This document shows, in pieces, positions 38,973 through 49,354 of a stretch of 64,000 nucleotides of DNA. The first letter of the stretch is position 1. Each line of letters opens with the position of its first letter. This stretch comes from Pseudomonas sp. SST3 (lineage in GTDB: Bacteria > Pseudomonadota > Gammaproteobacteria > Pseudomonadales > Pseudomonadaceae), in the NCBI RefSeq assembly GCF_003325755.1, contig NZ_QORI02000010.1, positions 1 through 64,000 on the forward strand, written 5' to 3'. A program made the translations under genes and the position numbers. The notes beneath the pieces were generated by a model. It was given only the letters and a program-made list of their open reading frames with translations, did no database searches and was not told where the DNA came from.

Positions 38973-38999
38973 AGCCCGTCCTTGTGACGGGCTTTTTTT
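38973..38999 (+). terminator. Rho-independent terminator of the porin gene
   Basis: Stem AGCCCGTC/GACGGGCT with loop CTTGT, followed by seven T residues. It ends the porin transcript before the convergent epimerase gene. Confidence 0.95.
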
Positions 39000-39117
39000 G
39001 CGTGATTTGAAGAACGATTACGGGTTTTGCCATGTGAAGTAAGGCAGCTGGAATCAACGCATCTCGTAATCGTGGGCGCGGGCTCCTACGGGGGTCTGGG
39101 GCGCTTTACCGCTATGC

Positions 39118-40032
39118 TCAGGAGTCGGCGCCAGTGCGTTTGATCTCCATCTGTAAACTGACCTGCATCGTTTCGCCGGGCGCCAATATCCGCATTCCGT
39201 TCGCGACCGGGTCGTCCATGCCGAGGGCATTGTTGGCGTGGGTTACAGGTTCCACCGCGAAGAAGCCCATCTCAACGGGTGGCGAGAACACGACAAGGTG
39301 ATCGAGCGCCTCGCTGGCGTTCATGATCAGCGCCACGCCCTTGTCCGGCCAGCGTATGCATACCGGGCCCGTACGGCTGACGAAGCAATTGTCCAACCCC
39401 GGCTCCTGCAGCGTTCGGCCGCTGGAAAAGTCCCATTCTGCTGAAATCTTTGTCAGTTCCGCCGGCAGATTTTGCGTATCGTTTTGCCACACCGATTGCG
39501 CGCTGAACTGTAGCTCACAACCGTCGTGGCGAAGAAAGTACGGATGCCAACCAAGCCCCCCTGGGGCCGATCGGGTATCTGTGTTGCGCAGATTCAGAAC
39601 GAGCGAAATGCCTTCTTCGCTGAGCTGAAGTCGATGCTCCAGTTCGAAGGCAAATGGCCAATCCGTCACCGCCTCATCCTCGGGCCGATGCGTGAGGCTG
39701 AGCACCAGGCTGTCTGAGCCCTGCTGCGTCACCGCCCATGCCCTTTTCCAGGCGACACCGTGAATGGGTAGCGGAAAATCAGGCGACGGTCGGTTCAGCG
39801 GATAACGCTGGCCGTCATGCACGAAGGCACCATCACCCACACGATTGGAAAACGGCGCCAAGACGAAACAGCCGGTCCTACGAACATTGTCAGAGCCGTC
39901 CCAGGGGCGCAGCAAGTCAATGCCATCGATGCTCAAGCGGGTGATCGCTCCGCCCAACGCCGGACAGACCGACAGCTGCAGTGGGCCATGCCGAAGCTCG
40001 ATCTGGGTCAGGTTTGGTTGTGGGTCGGTCAT
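39118..40032 (-). CDS. Aldose 1-epimerase (mutarotase) family protein
   Basis: A 304-residue GalM-like beta-sandwich protein. Putative catalytic and binding residues are in PIHGVAWKRAW (His), GLGWHPYFLRHD (His) and FFAVEPVTHANNAL (Glu). GalM-type enzymes interconvert sugar anomers, which would suit a pathway whose dehydrogenase needs one anomer of the uronic acid (inference). GAGGAGC is eight bases before the ATG at 40032; a 54-codon upstream frame is rejected. Last gene of the leftward aldarate series. Confidence 0.85.
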   Translation of the reverse strand: MTDPQPNLTQIELRHGPLQLSVCPALGGAITRLSIDGIDLLRPWDGSDNVRRTGCFVLAPFSNRVGDGAFVHDGQRYPLNRPSPDFPLPIHGVAWKRAWAVTQQGSDSLVLSLTHRPEDEAVTDWPFAFELEHRLQLSEEGISLVLNLRNTDTRSAPGGLGWHPYFLRHDGCELQFSAQSVWQNDTQNLPAELTKISAEWDFSSGRTLQEPGLDNCFVSRTGPVCIRWPDKGVALIMNASEALDHLVVFSPPVEMGFFAVEPVTHANNALGMDDPVANGMRILAPGETMQVSLQMEIKRTGADS

Positions 40033-40221
40033 GACTAACGCTCCTCTGACGAGCCGACGCTGCTCGCAGGTGTGAATGAAAAGTGGCGCTCCATACTCGC
40101 GGGTTTGTGGCTCGCGGTGTGGTAGCGCCATGGGGGGATTGCTCGAAAAGTGTCGCCCTGTCTTTTGGACGTGGGGTCGCGGCATGTGCCGCATTTATCT
40201 GAATCGGACAGGTAAGTGCGA

Positions 40222-41151
40222 TCAGACCGTCGTCAGCAGTTCCCCGCACTCGAGAAACGCACGGAGATTCGCAAACAGCAATTCTTCCATCGCAAGCCGG
40301 GTTTCCTCGGTGGCGCTGCCGATATGCGGGAGCAGAACGACATTGGGCAGATCGAGCAGAGCCTGCGGCACCTTCGGCTCATGCGCATAGACATCCAGTC
40401 CGGCCCCGCCCAGGCGCCCTTCGAGTAGCGCTTCGACCAATGCCGGCTCATCCACCACGGAGCCGCGGGAGACGTTGACCAATATGCCCTTAGGGCCAAG
40501 CGCATCCAGCACCTCACGGCTGACGAGGTGGCGGGTGGCGTCCCCTCCCGGGCAGGCCAACACGAGAAAATCGCTCCAGCGAGCCATCTCGATCAGGCTC
40601 GCCTCGTAGCCGTAAGGGCTGCCTTCGACCGGCCGCCGGTTGTGGTAACGCACCTGCATATCGAAACCGTTGGAGCGCTTGGCAACTGCTTCGCCGATGC
40701 GCCCGAGGCCAACGATACCGAGACGTTTGCCGCTGACCCGGGTCCCCAGAGGCAGACCACCAGAAGGCCACTCGCCGGCACGAACGAACCGATCGGCACG
40801 CGACATTTTTCTCGCGCAATCGATAACCAGGCCGAACGCGAGGTCGGCCACACAGTCGTTGAGTACGTCCGGCGTGTTGCTCACCGGAATGCCGCGCGCC
40901 CGGGCTGCCGCCACATCGATCGCGTCGTAGCCGACACCGAAGCTCACGATCGCGCGTAGGTTGGGCAAGCGTTCGATCAGCGCCGCGTTGCAACCGAAAC
41001 GGGCTGAGGTCACAACGATCTCGATGCGCTGAGCGTGGCTGTCGAGCAGCGCATCGGCGCCCGGCTCCCATAGCGCTAGTACTTCATGCTCCGCAGCCAG
41101 GCCGCGGTTGAAACGTTCGGTCAGTGGGCCGAGCTGAAGAATGCAGGTCAT
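40222..41151 (-). CDS. D-isomer 2-hydroxyacid dehydrogenase
   Basis: A 309-residue NAD(P)-dependent dehydrogenase of the glyoxylate/hydroxypyruvate reductase group. Dinucleotide motif GIVGLGRIGEAVA (about residues 146-158); catalytic Arg in VNVSRGSVVDE, Glu in YAHEPKVP and His in LLPHIGSATEETR. The physiological substrate is not evident; reduction of a keto-acid side product of aldarate breakdown is possible. Same strand as garD, with a 336-bp gap that contains a dead gene remnant. Confidence 0.87.
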   Translation of the reverse strand: MTCILQLGPLTERFNRGLAAEHEVLALWEPGADALLDSHAQRIEIVVTSARFGCNAALIERLPNLRAIVSFGVGYDAIDVAAARARGIPVSNTPDVLNDCVADLAFGLVIDCARKMSRADRFVRAGEWPSGGLPLGTRVSGKRLGIVGLGRIGEAVAKRSNGFDMQVRYHNRRPVEGSPYGYEASLIEMARWSDFLVLACPGGDATRHLVSREVLDALGPKGILVNVSRGSVVDEPALVEALLEGRLGGAGLDVYAHEPKVPQALLDLPNVVLLPHIGSATEETRLAMEELLFANLRAFLECGELLTTV

Positions 41152-41189
41152 GTCATTGCCTCGTTGAAATCAGGTGCCGTGCGCAGTTC

Positions 41190-41290
41190 AGATCACCTTA
41201 CCGACGTTCAGCAGGCTTCAGGGATCAAATCCGAACTTGAATGCACGCATCGGTTCGAAACCAGCGGACCCGGTGATGCATCCCCCCGCA
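41190..41290 (-). pseudogene. Remnant of an FAD-linked oxidase C-terminus
   Basis: On the minus strand GSAGFEPMRAFKFGFDP, a stop, then SLLNVGKVI and a stop, match the conserved end of glycolate oxidase/D-lactate dehydrogenase-type FAD oxidases (family pattern FDPxxLLNPGKV). One internal stop and no continuous upstream frame show it is dead. The rest of 41152-41487 contains no recognisable gene, only possible further decayed pieces. Confidence 0.65.
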
Positions 41291-41487
41291 ATCCCCCTCG
41301 CTGACCGGACGCACCGCCGGCCGATCCGCCACGACAGACATCAGGTACTCCTGCGTGCTCGACATCGCCGAGGATGCCGACAGTGCCGAATCATGGCTTC
41401 CTGTACCGCCATTGAACGCGTCGGATAGTGTTCTGACTCAGCGGCACGCCGAAGCGGCGCGCCAGCATGACATCAGACGCGGGACGA

Positions 41488-43053
41488 TCAGGTGATGGGC
41501 GCAGGGTTGAACAGGGTAATGTCGTTGTGCAGCTTGTGCTGCTCGGCGCAGGTCTGCTTGCGGCCGCTGGCGACGTCCAGATAGTAGTGGAACAACTCCC
41601 AGCCCAGTTCCTCGATGCTGGAGCGGCCGGTGGCGATGCGGCCGGCGTCCACGTCGATCAGATCGGGCCAGCGCTCAGCCAGTTCGGTACGGGTGGATAC
41701 CTTGACTACCGGCGCCATGGCCAACCCGTAAGGCGTACCCCGCCCGGTCGTGAACACGTGCAGGTTCATCCCGGCTGCCAACTGCAACGTCCCACAAACG
41801 AAATCGCTGGCCGGCGTCGCGCAATAGATCAGCCCCTTGCCACTGAAACGCTCACCCGGACCCAGCACGCCGTTGATGGCGCTGCTGCCGGACTTGACGA
41901 TGGAGCCCAGCGCCTTTTCAACAATATTGGATAAGCCGCCCTTCTTGTTGCCAGGCGTGGTGTTGGCGCTACGATCGGCGGCGCCGCGTTCGAGGTATTG
42001 GTCGTACCAATCCATTTCACGAACCAGCGCTTCGGCCACTTCGGGGGTTTCGGCGCGCGAGGTCAGCATGTAGATGGCATCGCGAACTTCCGTGACCTCA
42101 GAGAACATTACGGTCGCGCCCGCTCGAATCAGCAGGTCCGAGGCGTAACCCAGCGCGGGATTGGCTGTGATGCCGGAGAAGGCATCGCTACCGCCGCACT
42201 GCATGCCGAGGATCAGTTCAGCGGCCGGCACGGTCTCGCGCTGGCGGCGGTTGAGCTTCTGCAGACGCGCTTCGGCCAGCGCCATGATCTGCTCGATCAT
42301 CTCGCCGAAACCGGTATTGGACTCCTGCAGGCGATACAGCCAGGGTTCTCTCAGGTCAACGGACGCATCGCCTTCGTGCATCACCTGTTCGGCCTGCAAT
42401 TTCTCGCAGCCGAGGCTGATCACAAGCGCTTCGCCCCCCAGGTTGGGGTTTCGCGCCAGGTTGCGCACGGTGCGGATCGGGATATAGGCGTCTTTGGCAT
42501 TGATCGCCACACCGCAGCCGTAACTGTGGGTCAGCGCTACCACGTCGTCGACGTTGGGATACTTGGGCAGCAACTCCTTACGGATGCGGGCGACGGCGTG
42601 ATCGAGCACGCCGGTGACGCACTGCACGGTGGTGGTAATGCCGAGGATATTGCGTGTTCCCACAGTGCCATCGGCGTTGCGGTAGCCCTCGAAGGTGTAG
42701 CCCTCGAGCGGCTCGAGCCGAGCCGGGACAGCGTCGGCCATGGGCAGACTGTCGAGCGGCGGCGCCGATGGCATGCGCAACTGGGTTTCCTTCACCCATG
42801 AGCCGCGCGCAATAGGTTCCAGCGCATAACCGATGATCTGGCCATAACGGCGCACGGGCTGGTCGATGGCGATATCAACCAGCGCGACCTTGTGGCTCTG
42901 CGGTACCGACTCGACCGTGACCAACCCGTCCTCAAACCGCGCGCCGATTGGCACGCCACCGTCGTTGACCACTACCGCGACGTTATCCGCTTCGTTCAGG
43001 CGGATGTAACGAGGTGAATCTTGATGTTGAATCAGTTCAACGGTTTCGTTCAT
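41488..43053 (-). CDS. garD: Galactarate dehydratase
   Basis: A 521-residue UxaA/GarD-family dehydratase. An N-terminal SAF-like domain ([17 protein letters not shown]) is followed by the main domain with [23 protein letters not shown] and [19 protein letters not shown], where Cys and His residues hold the metal. It removes water from galactarate to give 5-dehydro-4-deoxyglucarate. Length matches E. coli GarD (523). Leftward, separated from the glucarate dehydratase gene by a REP array that may uncouple their expression. Confidence 0.95.
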   Translation of the reverse strand: MNETVELIQHQDSPRYIRLNEADNVAVVVNDGGVPIGARFEDGLVTVESVPQSHKVALVDIAIDQPVRRYGQIIGYALEPIARGSWVKETQLRMPSAPPLDSLPMADAVPARLEPLEGYTFEGYRNADGTVGTRNILGITTTVQCVTGVLDHAVARIRKELLPKYPNVDDVVALTHSYGCGVAINAKDAYIPIRTVRNLARNPNLGGEALVISLGCEKLQAEQVMHEGDASVDLREPWLYRLQESNTGFGEMIEQIMALAEARLQKLNRRQRETVPAAELILGMQCGGSDAFSGITANPALGYASDLLIRAGATVMFSEVTEVRDAIYMLTSRAETPEVAEALVREMDWYDQYLERGAADRSANTTPGNKKGGLSNIVEKALGSIVKSGSSAINGVLGPGERFSGKGLIYCATPASDFVCGTLQLAAGMNLHVFTTGRGTPYGLAMAPVVKVSTRTELAERWPDLIDVDAGRIATGRSSIEELGWELFHYYLDVASGRKQTCAEQHKLHNDITLFNPAPIT

Positions 43054-43111
43054 TTAGGTCTCCGGAATGGCCCGGTTATTGTTATCGAAGGCGTTGCGAC
43101 TAGCTTTCCTT

Positions 43112-43344
43112 CGCGAGCAAGCTTGCTCCTACAAAAGCGGTGCTGCACAACCCTGTAGGAGCGACCTTGCTCGCGAATGGCGTCTCGGCTACGAGGCAGT
43201 CCTGTGGCATATCGCGAGCAAGCTCGCTCCTACGAAAAAGCGGTGCTGCATAACCCTGTAGGAGCGACCTTGGTCGCGAATCGCGAATGGCGTCTCGGCT
43301 ACGAGGTGGCCTTGGGATCGTTCGCGAGCAAGCTCGCTCCTACA
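43112..43344. repeat. Array of five Pseudomonas REP palindromes
   Basis: Copies of the REP core (CGCGAGCAAGCTCGCTCCTA or its complement) lie at about 43112-43133 (+), 43154-43175 (-), 43212-43233 (+), 43257-43278 (-) and 43322-43344 (+). The alternating orientation and the shared spacers (AAAGCGGTGCTGCA..., ATGGCGTCTCGGCTACGAGG) make two near-tandem units of about 100 bp. Such BIME-like arrays sit between genes and affect mRNA ends. They fill the 301-bp gap between garD and gudD. Confidence 0.92.
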
Positions 43345-43354
43345 AGGACGCGGC

Positions 43355-44698
43355 TCAACGCACCATGCATGGCCGCTTGTTGTTGAATTTCCAATCCGGG
43401 ATCAGGTACTGCATGGCGATGGCGTCGTCACGTGCACCAAGCCCCTTCTCCAGATACAACTCATGGGCCTTCTGCAGCGCATCCCGATCCAGCTCCACAC
43501 CGAGCCCGGCCTTGGCCGGCACAGCCACTTTGCCACCGACGATCTGCAGCGGCTCGCGAGTCAGGTACTGACCATCCTGCCAGATCCAGTGGGTGTCGAT
43601 CGCGGTGATCTTGCCCGGTGCGGCGGCCGCCACGTGCGTGAACATCGCCAGCGAGATATCGAAGTGGTTGTTCGAATGCGAGCCCCAGGTCAGGCCCCAA
43701 TCGTGGCACATCTGCGCGACGCGTACTGAACCGCTCATGGTCCAAAAATGCGGGTCGGCCAGCGGAATGTCCACCGACTGCAATTGGATCGTGTGGCCCA
43801 TCTGCCGCCAATCGGTGGCAATCATATTGGTCGCGGTCGGCAACCCTGTGGCGCGGCGGAACTCGGCCATCACCTCGCGGCCGGAATAGCCGTTCTCGGC
43901 GCCGCAGGGGTCTTCGGCATAGGCCAGCACGCCGTGCAGGTCCTTGCACAGATCGATCGCTTCGGCCAGCGACCAGGCACCGTTGGGGTCGAGCGTGATG
44001 CGCGCATCGGGGAAGCGCTCGGCCAACGCGCGGATGGCCCTCACCTCCTGGCTGCCCGGCAGTACGCCGCCCTTGAGTTTGAAATCCTTGAAGCCGTAAC
44101 GCTCATAGGCCGCTTCGGCTTGGCGCACCACGGCTTCCGGCGTCAGCGCTTCTTCGTTACGTATACGGAACCAGGCGTCGCTGGCGTCCGATTCACCGCG
44201 GTAGCCGAGGTCGGTCTTGTTGCGGTCAGCGATGTAGAACAAATAGCCCAGCATCTCGACTTCGTCACGCTGTTGGCCATCACCCAGCAGTGCGGCAACC
44301 GGCACGCCAAGGTGCTGGCCCAGCAGGTCGAGCAATGCCGATTCCAATGCGGTGATGGCATGGATGGCGATGCGCAGATCGAAGGTCTGCAAGCCGCGAC
44401 CACCCACATCGCGATCAGCGAAGGCCTTGCGCGCCTGGTTCAGCAAGCCGTTGAAGTTGCCTACCGATTGCCCGACAAGAATGCTCCGAGCATCTTCCAG
44501 GGTCTGGCGAATCGCCTCGCCACCGGGGACCTCGCCGACACCCGTGTTGCCGGCGCTGTCCTTGAGAATGAGAATGTTGCGGGTGAAATACGGACCATGG
44601 GCGCCACTCAGGTTGAGCAGCATGCTGTCCTGACCAGCGACCGGAACCACCTGAAGCTCGGTGACGACCGGAGCGCCTTGATGCACTGGGTTGTTCAT
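43355..44698 (-). CDS. gudD: Glucarate dehydratase
   Basis: A 447-residue enolase-superfamily enzyme, close in length to E. coli GudD (446) and ending like it (NNKRPCMVR). Catalytic Lys pair in DFKLKGGV; metal ligands in [15 protein letters not shown] and NMIATDW; His base in [14 protein letters not shown] with Asp in TAIDTHW. It converts D-glucarate (and L-idarate) to 5-dehydro-4-deoxyglucarate. The ATG at 44698 is chosen over one two codons upstream (44704). Between the aldehyde dehydrogenase gene and the REP array. Confidence 0.95.
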   Translation of the reverse strand: MNNPVHQGAPVVTELQVVPVAGQDSMLLNLSGAHGPYFTRNILILKDSAGNTGVGEVPGGEAIRQTLEDARSILVGQSVGNFNGLLNQARKAFADRDVGGRGLQTFDLRIAIHAITALESALLDLLGQHLGVPVAALLGDGQQRDEVEMLGYLFYIADRNKTDLGYRGESDASDAWFRIRNEEALTPEAVVRQAEAAYERYGFKDFKLKGGVLPGSQEVRAIRALAERFPDARITLDPNGAWSLAEAIDLCKDLHGVLAYAEDPCGAENGYSGREVMAEFRRATGLPTATNMIATDWRQMGHTIQLQSVDIPLADPHFWTMSGSVRVAQMCHDWGLTWGSHSNNHFDISLAMFTHVAAAAPGKITAIDTHWIWQDGQYLTREPLQIVGGKVAVPAKAGLGVELDRDALQKAHELYLEKGLGARDDAIAMQYLIPDWKFNNKRPCMVR

Positions 44699-44807
44699 AC
44701 GCATCTCTCTATTGTTCTTATGGTCCGACGTTGCGGAAAAACCTTCGTTGCCCAACGACGCGATCCGGCTGGGTTCACCGGATCGCCCCCCTCGAGCGCA
44801 CCGGCTG

Positions 44808-46250
44808 TCAGCCGATGTAGGTGGTCTTCACCGTGGTGTAGAACTCCTGGGCGTAGCGCCCCTGCTCGCGTGGGCCGTAGGACGAGCCTTTGCGGCCACC
44901 GAACGGCACGTGGTAGTCCACGCCTGCGGTCGGCAGGTTGACCATCACCATCCCAGCCTGGGAATGGCGCTTGAAGTGGTTGGCGTACTTCAGCGAAGTG
45001 GTGCAGATGCCTGCGGACAAACCGAACTCAGTGTCGTTGGCTATCGCAAGCGCCTCATCGTAGTCCTTGACCTTCACCACGTTGGCCACCGGCCCGAAGA
45101 TCTCTTCACGGCTGATTCGCATGTCTGGTTTGCTGTCGACGAACAGCGTCGGCGCGAGGAAGTAGCCTTCGGTGCCGCAGCTGACACGCTCGCCACCACA
45201 GGCCAGACGTGCGCCCTCTTCCTTGCCAATCTCGATGTAGCGCAGATCCTGCTCAAGCTGTGCTTGGGACACCACGGGGCCAACATCGACCCCCTTCTCC
45301 AGTGCAGAACCCACCTTAATCTTCTTGATGCGCTCGACCATAGCTTCGACGAAACGGTCGTAGATGCCTTCGGTCACGATGATCCGACTGGACGCGGTGC
45401 AACGCTGGCCAGTCGAATAGAACGCGCTCTGGGTGGCCAGTTCAACGGCAGTGTTGAGATCGGCGTCATCGAGGATGATCTGAGGATTCTTGCCGCCCAT
45501 CTCCAGCTGAACCTTGGCCTGACGGCCTACGCAAGTCGCTGCGATGCCGCGACCAACACCTACCGAACCGGTGAAGCTGACGCCATCGACGCGCTTGTCG
45601 TTGACGATGGCTTCGCCGACTTCGCGGCCCTTACCCATCACTAGATTGAACACGCCAGCCGGGAAGCCGGAGCGCGAAATGATTTCAGCAATCGCCCAGG
45701 CACAACCGGGCACCAGATCAGCGGGCTTGATGACCACGCAATTGCCGTAGGCCAGCGCCGGTGCGATCTTCCAGGCAGGAATGGCGATCGGGAAATTCCA
45801 CGGCGTGATCAGACCGATAACGCCCAGCGGCTCGCGGGTCACTTCAACGCTCACACCCGGACGAACCGACTGTAGCGTCTCGCCGGCCTGGCGAAGACAT
45901 TCACCGGCGAAGTACTTGAAGATGTTGCCGGCACGAGACACCTCACCGATGGCTTCCGGCAGCGTCTTGCCTTCTTCACGAGCCAGTAGATTGCCCAGCT
46001 CTTCGCGGCGGGCGAGGATTTCCAGACCAACTTTCTCCAGCGCATCGGCGCGGGCCTGAATGCCGGATGTCGACCAGGCAGGGAATGCCTTTCGAGCGGC
46101 GGCGATGGCGGTTTCAACCTGCGCGGCATCCGCCTGGGCGTATTCGCCGATCACGTCCGAAAGGTCGGATGGATTGATGTTGGCCTGATAGTTCTTGCCA
46201 GCTACCCACTGACCATCAATGTAATTGTCATAACGTTTTGTGGCTGCCAC
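44808..46250 (-). CDS. Aldehyde dehydrogenase, probable 2,5-dioxovalerate dehydrogenase
   Basis: A 480-residue ALDH. Start GTG at 46250, seven bases after AAGGAG; this gives [15 protein letters not shown], the normal N-terminus. NAD site [11 protein letters not shown], general-base Glu in LEMGGKNPQ and catalytic Cys in GQRCTASSR. Its position after kdgD indicates oxidation of 2-oxoglutarate semialdehyde (2,5-dioxovalerate) to 2-oxoglutarate, the last step of the aldarate route; other ALDH substrates cannot be excluded. Gap to kdgD 96 bp. Confidence 0.92.
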   Translation of the reverse strand: MAATKRYDNYIDGQWVAGKNYQANINPSDLSDVIGEYAQADAAQVETAIAAARKAFPAWSTSGIQARADALEKVGLEILARREELGNLLAREEGKTLPEAIGEVSRAGNIFKYFAGECLRQAGETLQSVRPGVSVEVTREPLGVIGLITPWNFPIAIPAWKIAPALAYGNCVVIKPADLVPGCAWAIAEIISRSGFPAGVFNLVMGKGREVGEAIVNDKRVDGVSFTGSVGVGRGIAATCVGRQAKVQLEMGGKNPQIILDDADLNTAVELATQSAFYSTGQRCTASSRIIVTEGIYDRFVEAMVERIKKIKVGSALEKGVDVGPVVSQAQLEQDLRYIEIGKEEGARLACGGERVSCGTEGYFLAPTLFVDSKPDMRISREEIFGPVANVVKVKDYDEALAIANDTEFGLSAGICTTSLKYANHFKRHSQAGMVMVNLPTAGVDYHVPFGGRKGSSYGPREQGRYAQEFYTTVKTTYIG

Positions 46251-46346
46251 GTAACGCTCTCCTTCGTGAGGTCCGCCGCGAGCGCCCAATAGCAATGGTC
46301 GGCATCTCTGGCGGCGGGTGGGGCGAGTGATAGGTCGGGCGTACCG

Positions 46347-47258
46347 TTATTGGGCGCCCTGCTTTTCGATAAGCGCGGCGAGTGCTTCGTACTCGTCCGG
46401 GCGCAGGTCGGTCAGTGGCGCACGCACAGGCCCGGCGTCGTATCCGGAGATCCTGGCGCCTGCCTTGACGATACTGACTGCATAGCCTTTGCAGCGATTA
46501 CGAATATCGAGATAGGGAAGGAAGAAATCGTCGATCAGCCGGCCGATCGTTTCATGGTCGTCGCGCGAAACGGCGCGATAGAAATCCATCGCCATTTTGG
46601 GAACGAAATTGAATACCGCCGAGGAGTAGACCGGTACGCCGAGGGCCTTGTAGGCCGCTGCGTACACCTCTGCGGTAGGCAGACCACCGAGGTAGGTCAG
46701 GCGATCCCCCAGACGGCGGCGGATAGAGACCATTAGCTCGATATCGCCCAGACCATCCTTGTAACCGATCAGGTTCGGGCAACGCTCGGCCAGTTGCTCC
46801 AGCAGCGGCGCGGTCAGGCGGCAGACGTTGCGGTTGTAGACCACCACGCCGATGTCGACTGATTTGCACACTTCTTCGACGTGGCAGGCAACCCCCTCCT
46901 GACTGGCTTCGGTCAGGTAATGTGGCAGCAGTAGCAGACCCTTCGCGCCCAGGCGCTCGGCTTCCTGGGCGTAGGCAATAGCCTGACGAGTCGGGCCGCC
47001 AACGCCGGCGAGAATCGGAACCTGGCCCGCACAGGTATCGACTGCGGTCTTGATGACGTCCGGATATTCCTGGGGCGTCAGCGAAAAGAATTCGCCGGTG
47101 CCGCCCGCGGCGAACAGCGCCGTCGCGCCATAGGGCGCCAGCCATTCCAATCTCTTGATATACCCGGCGCGGTTGAAGTCGCCTTGCTGGTCAAAGTCGG
47201 TAACCGGGAAAGACAGCAGACCTGAGGAAAGGATGGCCTTCAGTTCTTGTGGGTTCAT
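46347..47258 (-). CDS. kdgD: 5-dehydro-4-deoxyglucarate dehydratase
   Basis: A 303-residue DapA-superfamily aldolase/dehydratase. The Schiff-base Lys lies in [11 protein letters not shown], Tyr in VVVYNRNV, and the glycine-rich [12 protein letters not shown] binds the pyruvoyl end. It decarboxylates and dehydrates 5-dehydro-4-deoxyglucarate to 2,5-dioxovalerate. First gene of the leftward kdgD-ALDH-gudD-garD set; an operator-like 13-mer lies at 47317-47329, about 60 bp before its start. No clear -10/-35 was found next to it. Confidence 0.94.
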   Translation of the reverse strand: MNPQELKAILSSGLLSFPVTDFDQQGDFNRAGYIKRLEWLAPYGATALFAAGGTGEFFSLTPQEYPDVIKTAVDTCAGQVPILAGVGGPTRQAIAYAQEAERLGAKGLLLLPHYLTEASQEGVACHVEEVCKSVDIGVVVYNRNVCRLTAPLLEQLAERCPNLIGYKDGLGDIELMVSIRRRLGDRLTYLGGLPTAEVYAAAYKALGVPVYSSAVFNFVPKMAMDFYRAVSRDDHETIGRLIDDFFLPYLDIRNRCKGYAVSIVKAGARISGYDAGPVRAPLTDLRPDEYEALAALIEKQGAQ

Positions 47259-47316
47259 TGTTTGAGCATCCTGTGAAGCTATCGGTATGGAGTTCGGGCC
47301 GCAGCCTTGGAGATAC

Positions 47317-47329
47317 GTTATCGTACAAC
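47317..47329. promoter_or_regulatory. GntR-type operator upstream of kdgD
   Basis: GTTATCGTACAAC, identical (on the opposite strand) to the site at 59644-59656 in front of the GntR gene and related to those at 37533, 47564 and 52929. Consensus GTYRT-N3-ACAAC, an imperfect palindrome. Confidence 0.7.
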
Positions 47330-47526
47330 AACAAGAGGCGCCACCTGTTTGTTGAAGATTTTCCCGCTAGCTATCGCGAGCGGCTTCCGTTGATAGTTGA
47401 CCACTCACGAGCACAGGCATCGGTTCGGTTGTCCGAAAATATCGCAACCGCACAAGCTGGAGGCGTCAGCGAAACCCCGGTGTAGGCCGTCAAGCAGGAA
47501 TGAGCCGATCACGATGTTTCAATCGT

Positions 47527-47576
47527 TTGACATCCTTTCGTGGCACTGCTAAAAAATCACCAAGTCATATGACAAC
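47527..47576 (+). promoter_or_regulatory. Promoter and GntR-type operator for gudD2-tctCBA
   Basis: TTGACA (47527-47532), 17-bp spacer, TAAAAA (47550-47555), then GTCATATGACAAC (47564-47576) eight bases on. The 13-mer is identical to the one before udh (52929). The first coding start is 327 bp further on; the interval 47577-47902 shows no supported gene, although a 73-codon frame lies at 47608-47829. Confidence 0.78.
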
Positions 47577-47902
47577 GTATGACAGATACAAGTAGAGCTC
47601 AAAAGCCATGAACTTCTCCGCATCGTCTCGCGCGTTGTCACAGCCGCCCTCCTCTGCGCCGAACCACTATTTGCAGCAGGCGCATCGCACCTGGCGAGTA
47701 TGTACCGTGGCCACGCGTGCCACAGCGACACGCCACCACCTACCACATTACGCATTCACTGCCAGGAGGAGTCGGTCGCCCATCGCCGCCGGCTGCCTCG
47801 CTCTTTCGAACATTCAGGCACGCGCATAACACGAAGGACGCGCCTGGCAAATCATTCACGATTAATCCTCTCCTACAACAATAAGCAGGAGCTACACAGC
47901 AG

Positions 47903-49297
47903 ATGCTAGACGCAAAGATGGTGACCCCGGCGGTAACCGAGATGCAGGTCATTCCGGTAGCAGGTTACGACAGCATGCTGTTGAACCTGTGTGGTGCCCA
48001 TGCCCCGTACTTCACGCGAAATCTAGTGATCCTCAAGGACAGCGCCGGCCGCACCGGTATGGGCGAGGTTCCGGGTGGTGAAGGCATCCGCCAGGCCCTT
48101 GAGCGCACCAAGGGACTGGTCATCGGGCAGCCAATCGGCCGCTACAACCGGGTGCTGAATGCGTTGCGTCACGCCATCGCTGGCGGTTCTGCCCGCGGCC
48201 CGCAGACTACACAGCATCAGGTGACCTCAGACGCAGAGGCCGCCGTATTGCAGCAGCCGCACGAGATCAACCTGCGACTGGACAATGTCATTACCGCGGT
48301 TGAAGCCGCTCTCCTCGATCTGCTCGGCCAGCACCTTGACGTGCCGGTCGCGGAACTGCTCGGCAGCGGTCAGCAGCGCAACAGCGTGCCGATGCTGGCA
48401 TACCTTTTCTATATAGGTGATCGCACCCGCACTGACCTGCCCTACCTCGCTGGTACCGGGTCGGCGGATGACTGGTATCACCTGCGCCACCAGCAGGCGA
48501 TAACCCCGGAGTCGATTGTGCGGCTGGCCGAGGCGGCGACGGCGCGCTACGGCTTTAAAGACTTCAAGCTCAAGGGAGGCGTCATGCGAGGCGACCAAGA
48601 AATGCAGGCAATCGCTGGCATCAAGGCGCGCTTCCCAGACTCCCGCGTAACCCTGGACCCCAACGGAGCCTGGTCACTGGACGAGGCCATCAGGCTGTGC
48701 AAGGGCCAGGGGCACATCCTGTCCTACGCCGAAGATCCCTGCGGTCCGGAAAACGGCTACTCGGGCCGCGAGATCATGGCCGAATTCAAGCGTGCCACCG
48801 GCATTCCCACCGCGACCAACATGGTCGCCACTGACTGGCGGCAGATGGGGCATTCGCTGCGTCTCGAAGCGGTCGACATTCCGCTGGCTGACCCTCATTT
48901 CTGGACCATGCAGGGCTCGGTGAGGCTGGCTCAGATGTGCGAGCAGTTCAGCCTGACCTGGGGCTCGCATTCCAATAATCACTTCGACGTATCGCTGGCG
49001 ATGTTTACCCATGCCGCTGCAGCTGCGCCCGGCAACATCACGGCGATCGACACCCACTGGATCTGGCAGGAAGGCCAAGAGCGCCTGACTTGCGAACCGC
49101 TGCAGATCGCTGGCGGTGAGGTTCAAGTGCCAGACAAACCGGGCCTGGGTATCGAACCGGACATGGACCGGATCATGGCCGCGCACGAGCTCTACAACAA
49201 AGTCGCCACTGGTGTCCGTGACGATGCCATGGCCATGCAGTACCTGGTGCCTGGCTGGAAATACGATCCCAAGCAACCAAGCCTGGGGCGTCAGTAA
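47903..49297 (+). CDS. Second glucarate dehydratase paralogue
   Basis: A 464-residue enolase-superfamily protein, co-linear with the first glucarate dehydratase ([62 protein letters not shown]). All catalytic positions are kept. It has an extra stretch of about 18 residues near 100-118 ([12 protein letters not shown] region) and a different C-terminus (KQPSLGRQ). It may prefer another aldarate stereoisomer or feed the adjacent TctCBA transporter's substrate (inference). CAGGAG lies 11 bases before the ATG. An ATG five codons in is possible. Confidence 0.9.
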   Translation: MLDAKMVTPAVTEMQVIPVAGYDSMLLNLCGAHAPYFTRNLVILKDSAGRTGMGEVPGGEGIRQALERTKGLVIGQPIGRYNRVLNALRHAIAGGSARGPQTTQHQVTSDAEAAVLQQPHEINLRLDNVITAVEAALLDLLGQHLDVPVAELLGSGQQRNSVPMLAYLFYIGDRTRTDLPYLAGTGSADDWYHLRHQQAITPESIVRLAEAATARYGFKDFKLKGGVMRGDQEMQAIAGIKARFPDSRVTLDPNGAWSLDEAIRLCKGQGHILSYAEDPCGPENGYSGREIMAEFKRATGIPTATNMVATDWRQMGHSLRLEAVDIPLADPHFWTMQGSVRLAQMCEQFSLTWGSHSNNHFDVSLAMFTHAAAAAPGNITAIDTHWIWQEGQERLTCEPLQIAGGEVQVPDKPGLGIEPDMDRIMAAHELYNKVATGVRDDAMAMQYLVPGWKYDPKQPSLGRQ

Positions 49298-49354
49298 CCT
49301 CCAAAAAAACAAGACAAACAAAGCGCCGCAACCCAACCATCGGAGAGACCCACA

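Noticed and set aside
41998..42801. 267-codon frame antisense to garD
   Set aside because: Sense strand encodes GarD with family motifs throughout; the antisense product shows none.
43100..43350. Possible CRISPR array
   Set aside because: Repeats are palindromic, alternate in orientation, spacers are themselves repeated and there are no cas genes; they are REP elements.
43748..44941. 397-codon plus-strand frame over gudD
   Set aside because: Antisense shadow of glucarate dehydratase and extends into an unrelated gene end.
47608..47829. 73-codon frame in the leader of gudD2
   Set aside because: No ribosome site or family similarity; mentioned only as part of the long leader.
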